Origin: Sinorhizobium shofinae
Lineage (GTDB): Bacteria; Pseudomonadota; Alphaproteobacteria; Rhizobiales; Rhizobiaceae
Length of the DNA stretch: 64,000 bases
Assembly (NCBI GenBank): GCA_001704765.1
Contig: MBFK01000121.1
Location: 27,197-91,196, forward strand
Direction of reading: 5' to 3'
Below the pieces are notes generated by a model. The model saw only the letters and a list, made by a program, of their open reading frames with translations, did not search any database and was not told where the DNA came from. Both the position numbers and the translations under genes were made by a program. This document shows, one piece after another, positions 35,421 to 44,592 of this stretch (positions within the stretch are counted from its first letter, which is position 1; each line of letters starts with the position of its first letter).

Positions 35421-36259
35421 GCCGGGTTCCGGCGTATGCGGCTCGAGAACGGGTCGGCGGCAAGCACGCGGCCATCGAGCGCACCCAGCCAGTCGAGCGA
35501 CGGACGCAGCCGAACGACCTCGCCGACGACGACGATTGCCGGCGGCTCCAGCCCCGAAGTCGCAACGTCGGCCTCGGCACGGGAAAGCGTGGTCTCAAGG
35601 ACCACCTGCTCAGGCGTCGCCGCGTTGCAGACGAAGGCGACCGGCTCGTCAGGCGAACGGCCGGCAGCGATGAGGTTCGCCGAAATCTGGCCGATATGCT
35701 TCATCGCCATGTACATGACGATGACCGGCGACCCCTTGGCGATGCCCTCCCAGTTGATCCGGTCCGGCACAACGCCGGAGGAATCGTGGCCAGTGAGGAA
35801 GGTGACCGCGTGATTGACTTCGCGGTGGGTCACCGGAATGCCGGCATAGGCAAGCCCGCCAATGCCCGCGGTGATGCCGGGCACGATACGGAACGGGATG
35901 CCGTGTTCGACGAGTGTCAAGGCTTCCTCGCCGCCGCGGCCGAAGACAAAGGGATCGCCACCCTTGAGGCGCAGTACCCTGAGCCCAGCGCGTGCGAGGT
36001 CGACGAGGCGGAGCGAGATGTCGCGCTGCTTCAGCGACGGCTTGCCGCCACGTTTGCCGGCAAATTCGAGTGTGGCGCCCGGCTTGGCGAGCTTCAGACA
36101 ATCGGCATTCACCAGCGCATCATGAACGATCACATCCGCCTGGCGGAGTGCATTGGCGGCATGAAGCGTCAAAAGGCCCGGATCACCGGGTCCGGCACCG
36201 ACGAGCCAGACGGAACCGGGATTGAGTTCGGGCATGCCCGCAAAAAACGAATCCGTCAC
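35417..36259 (-). CDS. cobA: Uroporphyrinogen-III C-methyltransferase CobA
   Basis: A 280-residue SAM-dependent methyltransferase making precorrin-2. V-W-L-V-G-A-G-P-G-D-P-G-L-L-T is the SAM loop, L-K-G-G-D-P-F-V-F-G-R-G-G-E-E the second signature, and G-I-P-V-T-H-R follows. It is the branch point from heme to corrin. It stops at 35417, overlapping cobB. It is separated from cobE by 115 bp with no riboswitch motif. Confidence 0.96.
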   Translation of the reverse strand: MTDSFFAGMPELNPGSVWLVGAGPGDPGLLTLHAANALRQADVIVHDALVNADCLKLAKPGATLEFAGKRGGKPSLKQRDISLRLVDLARAGLRVLRLKGGDPFVFGRGGEEALTLVEHGIPFRIVPGITAGIGGLAYAGIPVTHREVNHAVTFLTGHDSSGVVPDRINWEGIAKGSPVIVMYMAMKHIGQISANLIAAGRSPDEPVAFVCNAATPEQVVLETTLSRAEADVATSGLEPPAIVVVGEVVRLRPSLDWLGALDGRVLAADPFSSRIRRNPA

Positions 36260-36374
36260 GGCTTGTTACTCCGGGGCTGGCGAAACATCTGAGCTGATTC
36301 TCTTTGGAAGGAAATGACGGCAGAGCATTGAATCTGCATGTCAAACAACACGATCTGGGCAGCAGCACAAGCCA

Positions 36375-36833
36375 TCAGACTGCCCCCGGGGCGCCTGATT
36401 TAATTCTGAGAGCGCCGGCGTAGTGGCGCGGCGCCGCGATCGCTGCCGTCGCGCGGGCCGAGCGGATCTTGGGAACGAGTAGGACTGCATCGCACCCCGC
36501 CCCCGCCAGCGCAGCTCCCTCGGCGACGCCATGGCAGCCGGTATGGGCAAAAACAATCTCGGAAGGATTCTGCAGGCGGGGGGCCTCCGCCTCGAGCGTC
36601 GCCGCGTCGAAGAAGCGGACGGGCACGGAAAAATGCCGACCCGCTGCATGAATGGCAGGCTCTTCGGCGCGCGCGTCAAGCGAGGCGACGAACTCGACAT
36701 CTCGCTCGGACGCGCCGGCGTCAGCGAGCGCCCGCTCGGCAAGCGCGATCACTTCCTCCGGTTCGGCGTTTCTCTCACAGCCGAGGCCGAGAACAAGCTT
36801 CACGGTTGGGTCTGGTCTCTTGACCGAAGGCAT
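36375..36833 (-). CDS. cobE: Cobalamin biosynthesis protein CobE (CbiG C-terminal-like)
   Basis: A protein of about 152 residues with L-V-L-G-L-G-C-E-R-N-A-E-P-E-E-V near the N-terminus and F-A-H-T-G-C-H-G-V-A-E-G-A-A-L near the C-terminus, matching the CobE/CbiG C-terminal domain. CobE is needed in aerobic cobalamin synthesis but its step is poorly defined. I prefer ATG 36833 (M-P-S-V-K-R-P-D-P-T-V); the frame is open to 36920 with Cys-rich, non-family sequence. It is upstream of cobA on the same strand. The genes for the middle methylation steps (cobF-M) are not in this window. Confidence 0.82.
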   Translation of the reverse strand: MPSVKRPDPTVKLVLGLGCERNAEPEEVIALAERALADAGASERDVEFVASLDARAEEPAIHAAGRHFSVPVRFFDAATLEAEAPRLQNPSEIVFAHTGCHGVAEGAALAGAGCDAVLLVPKIRSARATAAIAAPRHYAGALRIKSGAPGAV

Positions 36834-37345
36834 CTGCGGCGCGGCTCCCCTGCAGCGCCACGCGTCCACCTGGACGCACAAAGTGCTGCAACTCATTGAA
36901 CATCTGCGTGACTTACCCAATAGCCTTGGGAACTACGCAACGGTCGGCGTTCCATACGAAGCGCCGGCCTGGGCAGACAGCCGCACCGGTCAGGACAGCA
37001 CCGGATCTGGCCCCCTGAATGGGTCGGCCGCACCGGACGCTCTTTCGATCCGCTCGCACGGACGCCGTCGCATGATCGTCATTTCTACCGAAGGGCATCC
37101 GGGCGGTCAAACCGGATTGCGCCTCACGGGGTCGTAAACGGCGCAGTCGGCAGGACGTGCACGGGATGTTCGCCCGCTCGTCTTCTACCCTTTCATGAAA
37201 AGGCGGCTCCTGTAGGCGGACAAAAGCAAGGGGCCTGCAGCAAAAGAACAGCATTCTCTGCGGAAATTGCTGCCGACAATCCTTTGCTTTTCGCGCAGGG
37301 CTCTGACACAAGGCGGAAGCAATTCCATTTCATGTCGAGCCTTCC
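36834..37345. other. Gene-free region between cobE and the TSUP permease
   Basis: This 512-bp divergent region holds no convincing gene. I looked for a cobalamin riboswitch (GCCACTG and AGCCAGGAGACCTGCC motifs) and found none. It must contain the cobE and permease promoters, but no clear motif was seen. Confidence 0.5.
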
Positions 37346-38131
37346 TTGACCGACCTCGCCCTCCATCTCCTGCTCTTTCTGTTCGCGGCCGCCTTCATCG
37401 CCGGCTTCATCGATTCGATTGCCGGCGGTGGCGGGATGATCACTATTCCCGCCATGCTGATCGCCGGCATTCCGCCGCTCGAAACACTTGGGACCAACAA
37501 GCTGCAATCGCTCTTCGGCTCCGGTTCCGCCAGCATCGCCTATGCGCGACACGGCCACGTGAATCTGAAGGAACAGCTGCCAATGGCGCTGATGTCCGCA
37601 GCGGGGTCGGTGCTCGGCGCATTAATCGCGACGGTCGTTCCAGCCGATGCGCTCAAGGCGGTATTGCCCTTTCTGCTGATCGCGATCGCCGTCTATTTCG
37701 GCTGCAAACCGAATATCGGCGATGTCGAAAAGCACCGCCGCATGTCGGCATTCCTCTTCACCCTCACCTTCGTACCGCTGATCGGTCTCTACGACGGGGT
37801 ATTCGGGCCCGGCACTGGCTCCTTCTTTATGCTCGGCTTCGTATCGCTTGCCGGCTACGGCATCCTCAAGGCGACGGCCCACACGAAATTCCTGAATTTC
37901 GGCTCCAATCTGGGTGCCTTCATCGTCTTCGTTCTCTACGGCGTCGTGCTCTGGAAGGTGGGGCTGATGATGGGTGCCGGGCAATTTCTCGGCGCGCAGG
38001 TCGGCTCACGCTATGCGATGGCGAAGGGCGCGAAGATCATCAAGCCGCTGCTGATCATCGTCTCGATCGCGCTCGCGATCCGCCTGCTGGCGGACCCCGC
38101 GCATCCGTTGAGGATATGGCTGGGGCTGTAA
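37346..38131 (+). CDS. TSUP (TauE/SafE) family membrane permease
   Basis: A 261-residue inner-membrane protein with about eight spans. The N-terminal [21 protein letters not shown] and the mid-protein [12 protein letters not shown] are the repeated TSUP signatures. Members move sulfite, sulfonates or other anions; which one cannot be read from sequence. The frame starts at TTG 37346 with a weak ribosome site, and an internal start would remove the first conserved span. The gene is separate from the cob operons, with a decayed methyltransferase immediately downstream. Confidence 0.88.
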   Translation: MTDLALHLLLFLFAAAFIAGFIDSIAGGGGMITIPAMLIAGIPPLETLGTNKLQSLFGSGSASIAYARHGHVNLKEQLPMALMSAAGSVLGALIATVVPADALKAVLPFLLIAIAVYFGCKPNIGDVEKHRRMSAFLFTLTFVPLIGLYDGVFGPGTGSFFMLGFVSLAGYGILKATAHTKFLNFGSNLGAFIVFVLYGVVLWKVGLMMGAGQFLGAQVGSRYAMAKGAKIIKPLLIIVSIALAIRLLADPAHPLRIWLGL

Positions 38132-38138
38132 GGCCCGG

Positions 38139-38400
38139 GTCGATGCGCATTTCCTGGGGGCGCAGGATGCCCCGCTCGTCACCTCTGGCCTCTATGCCTT
38201 CTCCCGCAATCCCATCGATATCGGCATGGTGACGGCGCTGATCGGCACCGTGCTTGCCGTCCCGAACGTCGTCTCTGCGGCACTTGCCGTCTCCGCCTTG
38301 ATCTCGATTTCCTACCAGATCCGCATGGAGGAAGCCCATCTCTCCGGCGTTCGGTGAAGCCTCTTTGCATTATTGCCGGCGCGTGAGACGCTGGCTTTGA
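38139..38400 (+). pseudogene. Decayed isoprenylcysteine-type carboxyl methyltransferase
   Basis: From 38139 the plus strand reads [10 protein letters not shown] then [17 protein letters not shown] and [10 protein letters not shown], a clear ICMT/PEMT-family C-terminal half. The frame stops at G-V-R-stop (38357); after a one-base shift it continues [19 protein letters not shown], the expected family end. The N-terminal half and any start codon are missing, since the TSUP gene ends 8 bp upstream. A GC hairpin follows at 38401-38425. Confidence 0.72.
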
Positions 38401-38567
38401 CGCACCCGCCCATGAGGGCGGGCGCTTGTCCGGTCGCAGCCACGCCTCCGGCCAGTACGAAGAGATGACGACGGTGCAGGTCAGCGCGGCGAAGTCGGAA
38501 TTGACCTGGCAAACCCCGACCTTAGATGACCGTCAAGGCAGCAAAGGCCGCCGAAAGCTAGAGCGCA

Positions 38568-39212
38568 TCAGAACTCGATGCCCTTTTGCGCCTTGATGCC
38601 GGATCGGAACGGATGCTTGACGAGTTCCATCTCGGTCACCAGATCGGCGACCTCGATCAGATCTTCCTTGGCGTTGCGGCCGGTCAGCACCACATGCGTC
38701 ATGTGCGGTTTCTCCTCTCGGAGGAAACGCACGACCTCGGCGATGTCGATGTAGTCATAGCGCAGCGCGATGTTGATCTCGTCGAGCAGCACCAGCGAGT
38801 TGCGCTCGTCGCGGATCAGTTCCTTCGCCTTTTCCCAGGCTTTCTCCGCCATCGCCACGTCGCGGGCGCGGTCCTGCGTCTCCCAGGTAAAGCCTTCGCC
38901 AAGCGTGTAGAATTGGCAGAGATCGCCGAAATGCTTTTCGATCAGATCGCGCTCGCCGGTCTGCATGGCGCCCTTGATGAACTGCACGACGGCGCAGGGC
39001 ATGCCGTGGGCGATATGGCGGAAGATCATACCGAAACCGGCTGTCGACTTGCCCTTGCCCTTGCCCGTGTGGACGATGATCAAGCCCTTCTCGTCGGTCT
39101 TCGTCGCCATGATCTTGTCGCGCGCCGTCTTCTTCTTCGCCATCTTCATGGCGTGACGGGCTTCGTCCTTCTCGGCGACCGGTTCGCCGGTATTTGCGGT
39201 TTCGTCGCTCAT
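38568..39212 (-). CDS. cobO: Cob(I)yrinic acid a,c-diamide adenosyltransferase CobO
   Basis: A 214-residue P-loop enzyme: V-H-T-G-K-G-K-G-K-S-T-A-G-F-G is the ATP site, and L-V-L-L-D-E-I-N-I-A-L-R-Y-D-Y plus V-V-L-T-G-R-N-A are family motifs. It adds the adenosyl group to the cobalt. An N-terminal Lys-rich extension (K-M-A-K-K-K-T) is usual in rhizobial CobO. It lies 10 bp after cobN as the last gene of the riboswitch-controlled operon. Confidence 0.95.
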   Translation of the reverse strand: MSDETANTGEPVAEKDEARHAMKMAKKKTARDKIMATKTDEKGLIIVHTGKGKGKSTAGFGMIFRHIAHGMPCAVVQFIKGAMQTGERDLIEKHFGDLCQFYTLGEGFTWETQDRARDVAMAEKAWEKAKELIRDERNSLVLLDEINIALRYDYIDIAEVVRFLREEKPHMTHVVLTGRNAKEDLIEVADLVTEMELVKHPFRSGIKAQKGIEF

Positions 39213-39222
39213 AGCGTCCTCC

Positions 39223-42200
39223 CTATTCGTTTCCGGCGCGCGGACGGTCAGTCGCCGCGCGGCCGGACAGGCTGTTCAGTTCAAATCGCGCCGAGTTGGA
39301 GCGCGGATTCCACAGACCGCGATCGACCGCCTCCAGGAACCGCTCGGCGATCTCAGCAAGTGCGGCAGGGTTCTTGTCGCGCAGGAAATCGAGAACCTTC
39401 TCGTCGGCGATGAAGGCGCGGTAGGCTGCCTCGAAATGATGGTCGCGCACGGCGCCCGTTGTCGCGGCAAAGGCGAACATATAATCGACCGTCGCAGCAA
39501 TCTCGAAGGCGCCCTTGTAGCCGTGGCGCATGACCCCGTCGATCCATTTCGGATTGACGACGCGGGCCCGCACCACCCGGCCGATCTCCTCATCGAGCGA
39601 GCGGATCACCGGCTTTTCCGGCCGGGAGTGATCATTATGGTAGATCGCCGGGCGCTTCCCCTTGAGATGCTCCGTGGCGGCGCTCATACCCCCTTCGAAC
39701 TGGTAATAGTCGTCGCTATCGAGCAGATCGTGCTCGCGGTTGTCCTGATTCTGGACAACCGCCTCGATCGTTCGCAGGCGCTCCTCGAAAAGCCCGCGCT
39801 CCGCCTTGCCGTCTTCGCCTGCACCATAGGCATAGCCGCCCCAGGTGAGATAGGCATCGGCGAGATCGCCGCGCTTTTCCCAGCCCTTCTCGTCGATTAG
39901 CGCCTGGAGGCCGGCCCCGTAGGCACCGGGCTTGGCACCGAAGACGCGATAGGAGGCGCGCCGCGCCGCTTCCTTCGCCTCGACGCCCTTCTCCTCCAGG
40001 CGCCTCGTCTCGGCGCGCATGCGGGCCGCAATCATGTTATCGGCGTCATCCTCTTCCAGCCCGCCGACGGCGCGGATTGCCTTGTCGAAGAGCGCGATCT
40101 GTTCCGGGAAGGCGTCGCGGAAGAAGCCGGAAATCCTGAGCGTGACATCCACGCGCGGGCGACCGAGCACCGCGAGCGGCACGATCTCGTAGCCGGTCAC
40201 CCGACGCGAGGCCATGTCCCAGACCGGCTTGGCGCCGATCAGCGCCAGCGCCTGGGCGATGTCGTCGCCGCCAGTGCGCATGTTGGACGTTCCCCAGGCC
40301 GTCAGCCCGAAGGAGGACGGCCATTCGCCATGGTCCTGCAGATAGCGGCGGATGAGCAACTCGGCCGATTTCTTGCCGAGCTCATAGGCCGCCGGGGTGG
40401 GCACGGCGCGGCTGTCGACGGAATAGAAGTTGCGGCCGGTCGGCAGCACGTCAGGACGGCCGCGCGTCGGCGCGCCGGAAGGGCCGGGCGCGACGAAGCG
40501 ACCGTCGAGGCCGGTGAGGAGGCCGTTGATCTCGGCCGCACCTGAGCCCCGGATCGAAGGCTTCAGCCGCGTGTCGATCTCCTCGAGGACAGCGCAGGTG
40601 TCGGTCCAATCGCCAGGGCAAGCGATTTCGCCCGATACCAGTTTCGTCGCGAGAAGTTCAATGCGCTCGACCGTGTCGCCCGCGGTGCGCCAGGGTGCAT
40701 CGGAGAGGGTGGCGAGCAGATCGGGCTTCGGGCCGATCCAAGGGGCGGAGAGGATGCAATCGAGGGGGTCGAAGACGTGCGGGGTGATACCCCTCTCTGG
40801 CCTGGCGGACATCTCAGAGAAGGGTACTTGCGCCGAACCGCCCAACCCCAGATCCACCGCAATCGCTCGCTGCAGGCTCTGGTCGCCGCCCTCGCCCAAA
40901 CCGCGCGGCACCCGGGCAAGCGCCACGGTGAGATCGGTCAACAGCCGCCCCTCCGGCGCCACACCGAAGACATGCAGCCCGTCGCGGATCTGCATTTCCT
41001 TGAGGTCGCAGAGATAGGCGTCGAGCTTTTCTAGCGCCTTGTCGTCGCTATCGCCCCTTTCTATGCCGGCGTCATGATCGAGGCCGATATCGCGGACGAG
41101 ATCCAGGATTTGCCGGCTCAAGAGTCTTAGCCGACGGGGATCGCCGCCCGCCGCTTCGTAATACTCGTCGACCAGGGCTTCGAGGTCCTTGAGCGGTCCG
41201 TAGGACTCTGCCCGCGTCAAGGGCGGCGTCAGATGATCGATGATCACGGCGCTGGTCCGGCGTTTCGCCTGCGTGCCCTCACCCGGGTCGTTGACGATAA
41301 AGGGATAGAGGTGCGGCGTCGGGCCGAAGACGGCCTCCGGATAGCAAGCCTCCGAAAGTGCCAGCGCCTTGCCGGGCAGCCATTCGAGATTGCCGTGCTT
41401 GCCCATATGGATGATTGCGTCGGCAGCAAAGACCTGGCGCAGATAGGCATAGAAGGCGAGATAGCCGTGCGGCGGCACGAGATCCGGGGCGTGATAGGTT
41501 TCCTTCGGATTGATATTGTAGCCGCGGGCCGGCTGGATGCCGACAAGCACCTCGCCGAACCGGGCGAGCGGCAGCGCGAAGACGCCATCGAGGAAGAAGG
41601 GATCGGCCTCCGGCGCACCCCAGCGCTCGCTCACCCCCTGCTGAATATTTTTCGGAAGAGATGCGATGAAGCCATTGTATTCACTCATGGAAATCGTCTC
41701 ACGGATTTCACGATCGTGGCTCGCCGCATTGGTTGGCCCGGCCATCAAAAAGCGAATCAGCGCATCGCCATCCTCGGGCAGATCGCCGATTACATAGCCT
41801 TCCGCCGCCATCGCCTTCAGCACCTTGATCGTGCCGGCGGGCGTATCGAGGCCGACGCCGTTGCCGAGACGGCCGTCGCGGTTCGGATAATTGGCCATGA
41901 CTATGGCGACCCTACGCGCCTCCGGCCTCGCCCGGCGCAGCCTTGCCCAATTGGCGGCGAGCCGGGTTGCGAAGTGAATGCGGTCGGCAAGCGGCTCGTG
42001 GCCGACGATATTGGCTTCGACGAGCGGATCGTAGACCGATGCCGCCTTGAAGGAGACGGCGCGCGAAAGAATGCGTCCGTCCACCTCCGGCAGAGCGACA
42101 TTCATGCCGAGGTCGCGCGCCATCAACCCCTGCGATGAGGCTTCCCACGCTTCGCGAGAGGAACCTGAAAAAATGACCTGCAGCACCGGTGCGCCGGTGG

Positions 42201-43284
42201 ATTCCAGCACCGTCGGCTGCCGGTCGGCGCCGGGTGCCGAGACGGCAAAACCGGTGGCATTGATCACCACGTCCGGCGCCGCCTCAGAAAATATCGCCTC
42301 AAGCGTGCCGATCGAGACCTGATCCTTGAGGCTCGAAACGAAGACGGGAAGGGCGCGCAAACCCTCAGCCGCAAGCGCTTCGATCAAGGCCTCGACGGGC
42401 TTGGTCTCACCGCTCTGGACGAGGGCGCGGTAGAAGCAGATGGCGACGGTGGAATCGGGACGCCCCTCATCGGCCTCGGAAGCTGTCCCCCCCTCTGCCC
42501 TGCCCGGCATCTCCCCCACAAGGGGGAAGATTGGTGCGCGGCCGCCGCTCGTTTTCCCAACTCCGACGGAAATGATTCGTGCTTCAACGGTCTGCGGATT
42601 CTCCTGAATTTCGGCCGTCGTTGAGGAGCAAGCACTTGCCTCCCCGCTCTCCCCCCTCGTGGGAGAGATGTCCGGCAGGACAGAGGGGGGTATTGTGGAA
42701 CCGGCAACAGCTTTCCACCGTTCGACCCCGATCACGCCTTCGCCCGGCCACCAGATGCCCGCCTTGAGCAAAGGTCGCGCCGGCTGCGGCTTTTCGCCTC
42801 CAGCAATCAGCGCCTCGGCATAGTCGAGGAACAAGCTGGCATTATCGGAACCGCCCTCTGTGAAATATGCCCAGAGACGCTCACGGTCGTCCGCCGAAAC
42901 GATCGAAAAAGGTTCAAGGCCGGGGTCGGGCTTGTCGTCACCCGGCAGAACGGCAATCTGGAACTTGCCCGCGACCGCCGCGGCATGCAGCGCCTCCAGC
43001 ACGTAGCGAAAATAGCTGGCGCCGCCGAGCGGCCGGACGACGATCAGTTTCGCATGGCGCGCCGTGCGTTCGACATAGGTGTCGACCGACATCGGATGCA
43101 TGAGCGCCATCAGGCTGGCGATGCGCAAGGTCTTCGCCCCCGTGCGCCGGCGATGGGCGGCGGCGATCGAGGCAAGTTCCGTATCGGCGGCCGACAGGAA
43201 CAGGATATCGGCCGGGTTTTGGCCGAGATCGATCGCTTCGTTACCGTCCGCGATCGTCCCTTTCTGGGCTAGGAGGAGATGCAT
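39223..43284 (-). CDS. cobN: Cobaltochelatase subunit CobN with in-frame repeat insertions
   Basis: The large subunit of the ATP-dependent cobaltochelatase (CobNST), which inserts cobalt into hydrogenobyrinic acid a,c-diamide. Typical motifs include W-W-P-G-E-G-V near 180, H-M-G-K-H-G-N-L-E-W-L-P-G-K near 630 and L-T-A-W-G-T-S-N-M-R-T-G-G-D-D near 995. I place the start at ATG 43284 (M-H-L-L-L-A-Q-K-G), with GAGGAG just upstream. The product is 1353 residues, longer than the ~1270 usual for the family. The excess is largely residues ~198-266, Pro/Gly/Ser-rich and encoded by two inverted palindromic repeat arms; a second short repeat-like piece lies at ~820-832. The protein reads through both in frame, so it is probably still functional. 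Confidence 0.95.
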   Translation of the reverse strand: MHLLLAQKGTIADGNEAIDLGQNPADILFLSAADTELASIAAAHRRRTGAKTLRIASLMALMHPMSVDTYVERTARHAKLIVVRPLGGASYFRYVLEALHAAAVAGKFQIAVLPGDDKPDPGLEPFSIVSADDRERLWAYFTEGGSDNASLFLDYAEALIAGGEKPQPARPLLKAGIWWPGEGVIGVERWKAVAGSTIPPSVLPDISPTRGESGEASACSSTTAEIQENPQTVEARIISVGVGKTSGGRAPIFPLVGEMPGRAEGGTASEADEGRPDSTVAICFYRALVQSGETKPVEALIEALAAEGLRALPVFVSSLKDQVSIGTLEAIFSEAAPDVVINATGFAVSAPGADRQPTVLESTGAPVLQVIFSGSSREAWEASSQGLMARDLGMNVALPEVDGRILSRAVSFKAASVYDPLVEANIVGHEPLADRIHFATRLAANWARLRRARPEARRVAIVMANYPNRDGRLGNGVGLDTPAGTIKVLKAMAAEGYVIGDLPEDGDALIRFLMAGPTNAASHDREIRETISMSEYNGFIASLPKNIQQGVSERWGAPEADPFFLDGVFALPLARFGEVLVGIQPARGYNINPKETYHAPDLVPPHGYLAFYAYLRQVFAADAIIHMGKHGNLEWLPGKALALSEACYPEAVFGPTPHLYPFIVNDPGEGTQAKRRTSAVIIDHLTPPLTRAESYGPLKDLEALVDEYYEAAGGDPRRLRLLSRQILDLVRDIGLDHDAGIERGDSDDKALEKLDAYLCDLKEMQIRDGLHVFGVAPEGRLLTDLTVALARVPRGLGEGGDQSLQRAIAVDLGLGGSAQVPFSEMSARPERGITPHVFDPLDCILSAPWIGPKPDLLATLSDAPWRTAGDTVERIELLATKLVSGEIACPGDWTDTCAVLEEIDTRLKPSIRGSGAAEINGLLTGLDGRFVAPGPSGAPTRGRPDVLPTGRNFYSVDSRAVPTPAAYELGKKSAELLIRRYLQDHGEWPSSFGLTAWGTSNMRTGGDDIAQALALIGAKPVWDMASRRVTGYEIVPLAVLGRPRVDVTLRISGFFRDAFPEQIALFDKAIRAVGGLEEDDADNMIAARMRAETRRLEEKGVEAKEAARRASYRVFGAKPGAYGAGLQALIDEKGWEKRGDLADAYLTWGGYAYGAGEDGKAERGLFEERLRTIEAVVQNQDNREHDLLDSDDYYQFEGGMSAATEHLKGKRPAIYHNDHSRPEKPVIRSLDEEIGRVVRARVVNPKWIDGVMRHGYKGAFEIAATVDYMFAFAATTGAVRDHHFEAAYRAFIADEKVLDFLRDKNPAALAEIAERFLEAVDRGLWNPRSNSARFELNSLSGRAATDRPRAGNE
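40789..40826. repeat. Single degenerate repeat arm inside cobN
   Basis: ACCCCTCTCTGGCCTGGCGG and the following bases resemble the arms at 42486 and 42651. In the cobN frame it encodes F-S-E-M-S-A-R-P-E-R-G, parallel to V-G-E-M-P-G-R-A-E-G-G of the larger insertion. Confidence 0.55.
42486..42692. repeat. Palindromic repeat pair translated in frame inside cobN
   Basis: Two ~42-nt inverted arms (about 42486-42526 and 42651-42692) share the core CCCCCCTCTG-(C/T)-CCTGCC-GGCATCTC and are separated by about 125 nt. This pattern resembles a widespread rhizobial intergenic palindrome. Both arms and the spacer stay open in the cobN frame, adding about 69 residues. Confidence 0.8.
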
Positions 43285-43313
43285 GGGTGCTCCTCTGGTC
43301 GTACTGGGGAACG

Positions 43314-43499
43314 CTCCTCCCCAACCCCTCGCCACAAGGGGAAGGGGCTACCGCGTGCTCCGCTTGCCGCGCCGGTGGGAACAGTCTGCCGCACCCGAGG
43401 ATACGGCGCCAACTCGGAACTGCGCGCTTCGGAGCAAAGCCCTTGCGGCAAGCGCCAGCCAAGCCCCTCCCCCTTGTGGCGAGGGGTTAGGGAGGGGTA
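43314..43499. repeat. Palindromic repeat pair between cobW and cobN
   Basis: Left arm 43314-43350 and right arm 43462-43499 are near-identical when one is reversed, with the core AACCCCTCGCCACAAGGGG. Arms are ~37 nt with a 110-nt centre. It fills most of the 240-bp cobW-cobN gap, which is co-transcribed, so it should fold in the mRNA. Confidence 0.85.
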
Positions 43500-43524
43500 G
43501 TTCCCACACGCGCTCAAAACCGCC

Positions 43525-44589
43525 TCACACCAGCGCCGAGATGGCAGCGCGCACCGCGGCCTCGTCCATGTCGTGCAGGCCGATGACGACGAGGCGCGTA
43601 CCGCGCGTCTCACCGGGTGCCCAGGCGCGATCGTAGTATTGATCGACACGGCTGCCGACCGCCTGGATCAGGAGACGCATCGGCTTGCCGGGTACATCGG
43701 CAAACCCTTTAAGCCGCAATACGTCGTGCTCGGCGATAACACCCTTCAGACGATCGACGAAGAGGGTTGGATCGGCGATCGCTCCGAGCTCGACGACGAA
43801 GCTGTCGAATTCGTCGTGATCGTGCTCCTCGCCCGCCTCATGCTCCATCTCGTGATGCGATTTGCGGTTGGCAATCTCGTCCTCCGTGCCGACGCCGAGG
43901 CCGAGCAGGATCGCGGCCGCCACCTCGCCATTCTTTGCCTCGATCATCGTCGGCTTGCGGCTGATGCGCGAGGCAACCTCTTCGCGTACGGACTTCAGGC
44001 CGGCGGCATCGATAAGGTCGGTCTTGTTGAGAACAATGAGGTCGGCGGCGGTCAGCTGGTCCTCGAAGAGCTCTTCGAGCGGGCTCTCGTGGTCGAGATT
44101 GTCGTCATTGACGCGCAGCGCATCGACCTTGTCGTGATCGTCGGCAAAGCGGCCGGCGGCAACGGCGGCGCTGTCGACGACGGTGACGACGCCATCGACC
44201 GTCACTTCGCTGCGGATGTCCGGCCAGTTGAACGCGGCGACCAGCGGCTGCGGCAGGGCCAGACCGGAGGTCTCGATAAGGATATGGTCCGGGCGGTTCT
44301 CGCGCTCGAGCAATTTCGCCATGGTCGGAATGAAGTCGTCGGCGACGGTGCAGCAAATGCAGCCGTTGGTGAGTTCGATAATGTCCTCTTGCGAGCAAGC
44401 TTCCGCTCCGCAGCCTTTCAGCACATCGCCGTCGACGCCGAGATCGCCGAACTCATTGATGATCAGCGCGATCCGCTTGCCGTTGGCATTCTGCAGCAGA
44501 TTGCGGATCATCGTCGTCTTGCCGGCACCGAGGAAGCCGGTGATGACCGTGGCGGGGATCTTGCCCGGTTGGGCCTTCGCAAGTGTCAT
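43525..44589 (-). CDS. cobW: CobW GTPase (COG0523 metal-chaperone type)
   Basis: A 354-residue G3E GTPase. V-I-T-G-F-L-G-A-G-K-T-T is the P-loop, the metal site is G-C-I-C-C-T (C-x-C-C), and N-K-T-D is the guanine specificity motif. A His/Asp/Glu-rich loop (H-H-E-M-E-H-E-A-G-E-E-H-D-H-D) before the C-terminal domain could bind metal. CobW is thought to deliver cobalt to CobN in the aerobic pathway. It starts 3 bp after cobP in the riboswitch operon. Confidence 0.95.
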   Translation of the reverse strand: MTLAKAQPGKIPATVITGFLGAGKTTMIRNLLQNANGKRIALIINEFGDLGVDGDVLKGCGAEACSQEDIIELTNGCICCTVADDFIPTMAKLLERENRPDHILIETSGLALPQPLVAAFNWPDIRSEVTVDGVVTVVDSAAVAAGRFADDHDKVDALRVNDDNLDHESPLEELFEDQLTAADLIVLNKTDLIDAAGLKSVREEVASRISRKPTMIEAKNGEVAAAILLGLGVGTEDEIANRKSHHEMEHEAGEEHDHDEFDSFVVELGAIADPTLFVDRLKGVIAEHDVLRLKGFADVPGKPMRLLIQAVGSRVDQYYDRAWAPGETRGTRLVVIGLHDMDEAAVRAAISALV

Positions 44590-44592
44590 GAA

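Noticed and set aside
36834..37345. Possible cobalamin riboswitch upstream of cobE
   Set aside because: Neither the GCCACTG box nor the B12 box could be found in the minus-strand reading.
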